NCBI GenBank assembly: GCA_947480375.1
Contig: CANKCX010000003.1
Location: 1 to 17,669 of the forward strand
Direction: 5' to 3'
Length of the DNA stretch: 17,669 nucleotides
Origin: Actinomycetota bacterium
Lineage (GTDB): Bacteria; Actinomycetota; Actinomycetes; Nanopelagicales; Nanopelagicaceae
Shown here: piece after piece, positions 15,315 through 17,669 of the stretch
How positions within the stretch are numbered: the stretch's first letter is position 1
Layout of the letters: each line of letters opens with the position of its first letter
Position numbers and translations under genes: made by a program
Notes under the pieces: model-generated
What the model was told of the DNA's origin: nothing
The model's input: only the letters and a program-made list of their open reading frames with translations
Databases searched by the model: none

Positions 15315-15779
15315 TTGTCGTTAATTTCTAACTCTTACGAAAATGAAATGCAGCAAGCGCTCGCAATAGCGCAGGCAGCGCTCGCAACTGGCGATGTTCC
15401 GGTTGGCGCACTTGTATTCAATGAATCCAGAAAACTAGTTGGGACCGGGAGCAATCGACGTGAAGCTGATAACGATCCAAGTGCTCATGCTGAAATAGTT
15501 GCACTTCGCGCGGCTGCAATAGCGAATAATTCCTGGCGATTAGATAATCACACAATTGTTGTAACACTAGAACCTTGTGCAATGTGCGCCGGTGCAATCG
15601 CACAATCACGAATCAAAACTCTAGTTTTTGGTGCATGGGATGAGAAAGCTGGCGCCGTTGGTTCTGTGTGGGATGTGTTGCGCGATCCAAGAGCTCCACA
15701 TCGCACTGAAGTTATTTCAGGCGTAATGGAAAGTGAATGTGCTGCGCTATTAAGCGAGTTCTTTAAAAAATATCGTTAA
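15315..15779 (+). CDS. tadA: tRNA(adenine34) deaminase
   Basis: Zinc-dependent deaminase that converts adenosine-34 to inosine in the anticodon of tRNA-Arg(ACG). The 154-residue protein shows the deaminase core: zinc ligand H58 and proton-shuttle E60 (SAHAEIVALR), and PCAMCAGAI with zinc ligands C88 and C91. The GDVPVGALV block (26-34) is also typical of TadA. The start chosen is a TTG 3 nt after the preceding stop, with AAGG about 10 nt upstream. An ATG at 15348 (codon 12) is a possible alternative but has no SD and would trim the first helix. It lies in an operon with the deaminase-associated protein. Confidence 0.95.
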   Translation: MSLISNSYENEMQQALAIAQAALATGDVPVGALVFNESRKLVGTGSNRREADNDPSAHAEIVALRAAAIANNSWRLDNHTIVVTLEPCAMCAGAIAQSRIKTLVFGAWDEKAGAVGSVWDVLRDPRAPHRTEVISGVMESECAALLSEFFKKYR

Positions 15780-15800
15780 CGAGCACGGTTCGGCCTCCGT

Positions 15801-15812
15801 TACTCTTAGCTC
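15801..15812 (+). promoter_or_regulatory. candidate leaderless promoter of pheA
   Basis: TACTCT (15801-15806) is followed by exactly 6 nt and the ATG of pheA, and is the same hexamer as in front of the ABC-F gene. There is no SD. A TTAACG at 15776-15781 could be a -35 with a long 19-nt spacer. The 33-bp gap after tadA holds no terminator hairpin and no tRNA gene. Confidence 0.5.
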
Positions 15813-16649
15813 ATGACAACATTTGCCTACCTTGGTCCTGCAGGGACATTCACCGAGGCAGCGCTCCGTCAAATATCAAGTAAAGATGATCTTCTAGTCC
15901 CATACGCAAATGTCACAGCCGCTCTGGATGCAGTGCGCAATGGCAAAGCCGAAAAAGTATTAGTACCTATTGAAAATTCAGTCGAAGGTGTTGTTTCAAG
16001 AACGCTAGATGAATTAGCCGTTGGTTCGCCACTTGTTGTCACTGCAGAAACAACGCTTCCAGTTTCATTTTCATTAATGGTTTTGCCAGAAAATGTTGGT
16101 AAACCAATTACAAAGATTGCTACACACCCACATGCTGAAGCGCAATGTCGTTCTTATGTTGCAAAGAATTATCCGCAGGCCGAAATAATCGAGATGTCTT
16201 CTACAGCTGCTGCGGCAAAAGGGCTTGAAGCTGGAAATTATGATGCTGCTATCGCATCCGAAATCGCAGCAGATAATTACGGACTTAAAATCTTGGCGAA
16301 AGATATTGGAGATAACAACGGGGCGGTTACGCGATTTGTTGTTGCGCAAAAACCAGGAATTACACCGAAACCAACTGGAAATGACCGCACTTCATTAGTT
16401 GCTTTTATCGGAATTGATCATGCTGGTGCGCTCTTAGAAATACTTACAGAGTTTGCCAAGCAAGATGTGAACTTAACTTTTATTCAATCACGACCTACAG
16501 GTCTAGAACTTGGGCACTACCATTTCATTATTGATGCGCAAGGCCATATCGATGAACCAAAAGTGGCAGCAGCCGTTGATGGTGTTCGTAAAATTTGCGA
16601 AGACATTCGTTTTCTTGGCTCATATCCCCGCGTTGGTAAAAGTAACTAG
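15813..16649 (+). CDS. pheA: Prephenate dehydratase
   Basis: Converts prephenate to phenylpyruvate in phenylalanine synthesis. The 278-residue protein is the mono-functional form without a chorismate mutase domain. The N-terminal [14 protein letters not shown], the ENSVEGVV block (55-62) and the catalytic TRF motif (173-175) are present. A C-terminal ACT regulatory domain (about 193-270) contains [15 protein letters not shown], where the common ESRP is QSRP, so phenylalanine feedback is likely but the local contact differs. It has its own leaderless-type promoter and lies 14 bp before serS. With the trp genes to the left, it is the second chorismate-branch enzyme in the window. Confidence 0.96.
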   Translation: MTTFAYLGPAGTFTEAALRQISSKDDLLVPYANVTAALDAVRNGKAEKVLVPIENSVEGVVSRTLDELAVGSPLVVTAETTLPVSFSLMVLPENVGKPITKIATHPHAEAQCRSYVAKNYPQAEIIEMSSTAAAAKGLEAGNYDAAIASEIAADNYGLKILAKDIGDNNGAVTRFVVAQKPGITPKPTGNDRTSLVAFIGIDHAGALLEILTEFAKQDVNLTFIQSRPTGLELGHYHFIIDAQGHIDEPKVAAAVDGVRKICEDIRFLGSYPRVGKSN

Positions 16650-16650
16650 A

Positions 16651-16663
16651 TAGGCTTGCACAC
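16651..16663 (+). promoter_or_regulatory. candidate leaderless promoter of serS
   Basis: TAGGCT (16651-16656) begins 1 nt after the pheA stop and ends 7 nt before the GTG of serS. There is no SD in the 14-bp gap. The short gap also allows read-through from pheA, so this is the less certain of the leaderless candidates. Confidence 0.35.
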
Positions 16664-17669
16664 GTGATTGATCTAAAAATTCTGCGCGAAAATCCTGATG
16701 CAATTCGCCATTCCCAAAAGGTTCGCGGTGAAGATGTCGCGGTCGTAGATCAACTTCTCGCAGCAGATGCTTTAAGCCGAACCGCACTAAGTGAATTTGA
16801 AACTCTACGAGCCGAACAGAATGCGCTTTCTAAATCAGTAGGAGCAGCAAAGGGCGAGGAAAAAACCGCTCTACTTGAGAATGCAAAAGACTTGGCAAAC
16901 CGAGTTAAAGCGGCAGATTCCAAACGCAGCGAACTCGAGGCAAGCGCTAAAGATTTGCTTCTTAAGATTTCAAATCTAATTGATTTAGATGCACCAGTTG
17001 GTGGCGAGGAAGACTTTAAAGTTATTGAAGAAATTGGCAAGCCACGCGATTTCAAGAGCGAAGGTTTTGAACCAAAAGATCACGTTGAATTAGGAAAAAC
17101 TCTCAAAGCAATTGATACCGAACGCGGAGCAAAGGTTGCAGGATCTCGTTCTTATTATCTAACTGGCCCAGGGGCAATGCTGGAATTTGCTTTAGTTAAT
17201 TATGCAATTTCATCTGCAGTTAAAGCGGGCTTCATTCCAGTTATTCCGCCGGTACTTGTAAATCCAGCAGCAATGGAAGGAACCGGATTTCTCGGGCAAG
17301 CAGCCGAAAATGTTTACCATTTGGAAGAAGACGATGTTTATTTAGTTGGGACCAGCGAAGTTCCGCTTGCCGCGTATCACATGGATGAAATCGTTGAAAA
17401 CTTACCAATTAGATATGCCGGATATTCATCATGCTTCCGTCGTGAAGCCGGTACTTATGGCAAAGACACCCGTGGAATTATCCGTGTGCACCAATTCGAT
17501 AAAGTAGAAATGTTCTCATTTATTAAGCCTGAAGATGCAAAGGCTGAACACCTGCGCTTGCTTGAATGGGAGAAGGATTTTCTAAAGGCTATGGAAGTTC
17601 CATTTAGAGTTATTGATGTTGCATCTGGAGATTTAGGCGCAAGTGCGATTCGTAAGTTTGATTGCGAAG
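16664..17669 (+). CDS. serS: Seryl-tRNA synthetase, 3' truncated by window end
   Basis: Class-II aminoacyl-tRNA synthetase that charges tRNA-Ser. The gene runs off the window; 335 of an expected 420-odd codons are visible. The N-terminus ([15 protein letters not shown]) is canonical and supports the GTG start. Residues about 30-105 form the long antiparallel coiled-coil arm that grips tRNA-Ser. The catalytic domain then shows the serine-binding TSE motif (230-232), motif 2 (FRREAG, 258-263) followed by [11 protein letters not shown], and the start of the C-terminal region. Motif 3 lies beyond the edge. It follows pheA closely, an arrangement I recall as common in actinobacteria. Confidence 0.97.
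   Translation, partial: MIDLKILRENPDAIRHSQKVRGEDVAVVDQLLAADALSRTALSEFETLRAEQNALSKSVGAAKGEEKTALLENAKDLANRVKAADSKRSELEASAKDLLLKISNLIDLDAPVGGEEDFKVIEEIGKPRDFKSEGFEPKDHVELGKTLKAIDTERGAKVAGSRSYYLTGPGAMLEFALVNYAISSAVKAGFIPVIPPVLVNPAAMEGTGFLGQAAENVYHLEEDDVYLVGTSEVPLAAYHMDEIVENLPIRYAGYSSCFRREAGTYGKDTRGIIRVHQFDKVEMFSFIKPEDAKAEHLRLLEWEKDFLKAMEVPFRVIDVASGDLGASAIRKFDCE

Noticed and set aside
15780..15812. tRNA gene between tadA and pheA
   Set aside because: The gap is 33 bp, too short for a tRNA, and contains no T-arm or acceptor pairing.
1..17669. Mobile element, prophage, CRISPR array, toxin-antitoxin or defence system
   Set aside because: No transposase, integrase, direct-repeat array or unrecognised gene cluster was seen; every sizeable frame is a recognised chromosomal gene and base composition looks even throughout.

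Overview
The window is a gene-dense, AT-rich piece of bacterial chromosome (GC by eye around 40-45%) made of housekeeping and amino-acid metabolism genes. Almost every base is coding: the longest gap is about 100 bp and several neighbouring genes touch or overlap. The best lineage marker is the protein upstream of tadA (14853-15311), a tRNA-adenosine-deaminase-associated protein that I know only from Actinomycetota. An actinobacterial gene set with low GC and very short intergenic gaps suggests a streamlined planktonic actinobacterium, such as the freshwater acI/Nanopelagicales group. That placement is inference; no rRNA is present to test it.

Layout, left to right. (1) 1-1504: the 3' end of a gene that resembles an S51/cyanophycinase-like peptidase, then an MFS exporter. 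(2) 1568-2713: a secreted HtrA-type serine protease with a PDZ domain. (3) 2710-8697: a tryptophan biosynthesis locus in two divergent arms from one ~100-bp promoter region, trpE-trpC-trpB-trpA leftward and trpD-trpG rightward. All steps from chorismate to tryptophan are present except trpF, which actinobacteria usually replace with PriA encoded elsewhere. (4) 8699-9973: kynureninase, tail to tail with trpG, which also yields anthranilate. (5) 10010-12737: a Uup-type ABC-F ATPase and a YdcZ/DMT-family membrane protein that seems to start at a rare ATT codon. (6) 12727-14757 (minus strand): upp (uracil salvage) followed by an ACT-domain malic enzyme. (7) 14853-17669: the tadA-associated protein and tadA (tRNA wobble inosine), then pheA (phenylalanine branch) and serS, which runs off the end.

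The genes connect mainly through chorismate metabolism. TrpE and TrpG make anthranilate, KynU could make it from kynurenine, TrpD/TrpC/TrpA/TrpB turn it into tryptophan, and PheA draws on the competing prephenate branch.

I found no mobile element, phage gene, CRISPR array, RNA gene or defence system. The most interesting signals are in gene expression. At least six gene starts carry a TANNNT -10-like hexamer ending 6 or 7 nt before the start codon, which is what leaderless mRNAs would show. Two divergent promoter regions pack opposing -10 elements into a few dozen bases. One of them adds a leaderless-looking 15-codon reading frame that runs into trpE.
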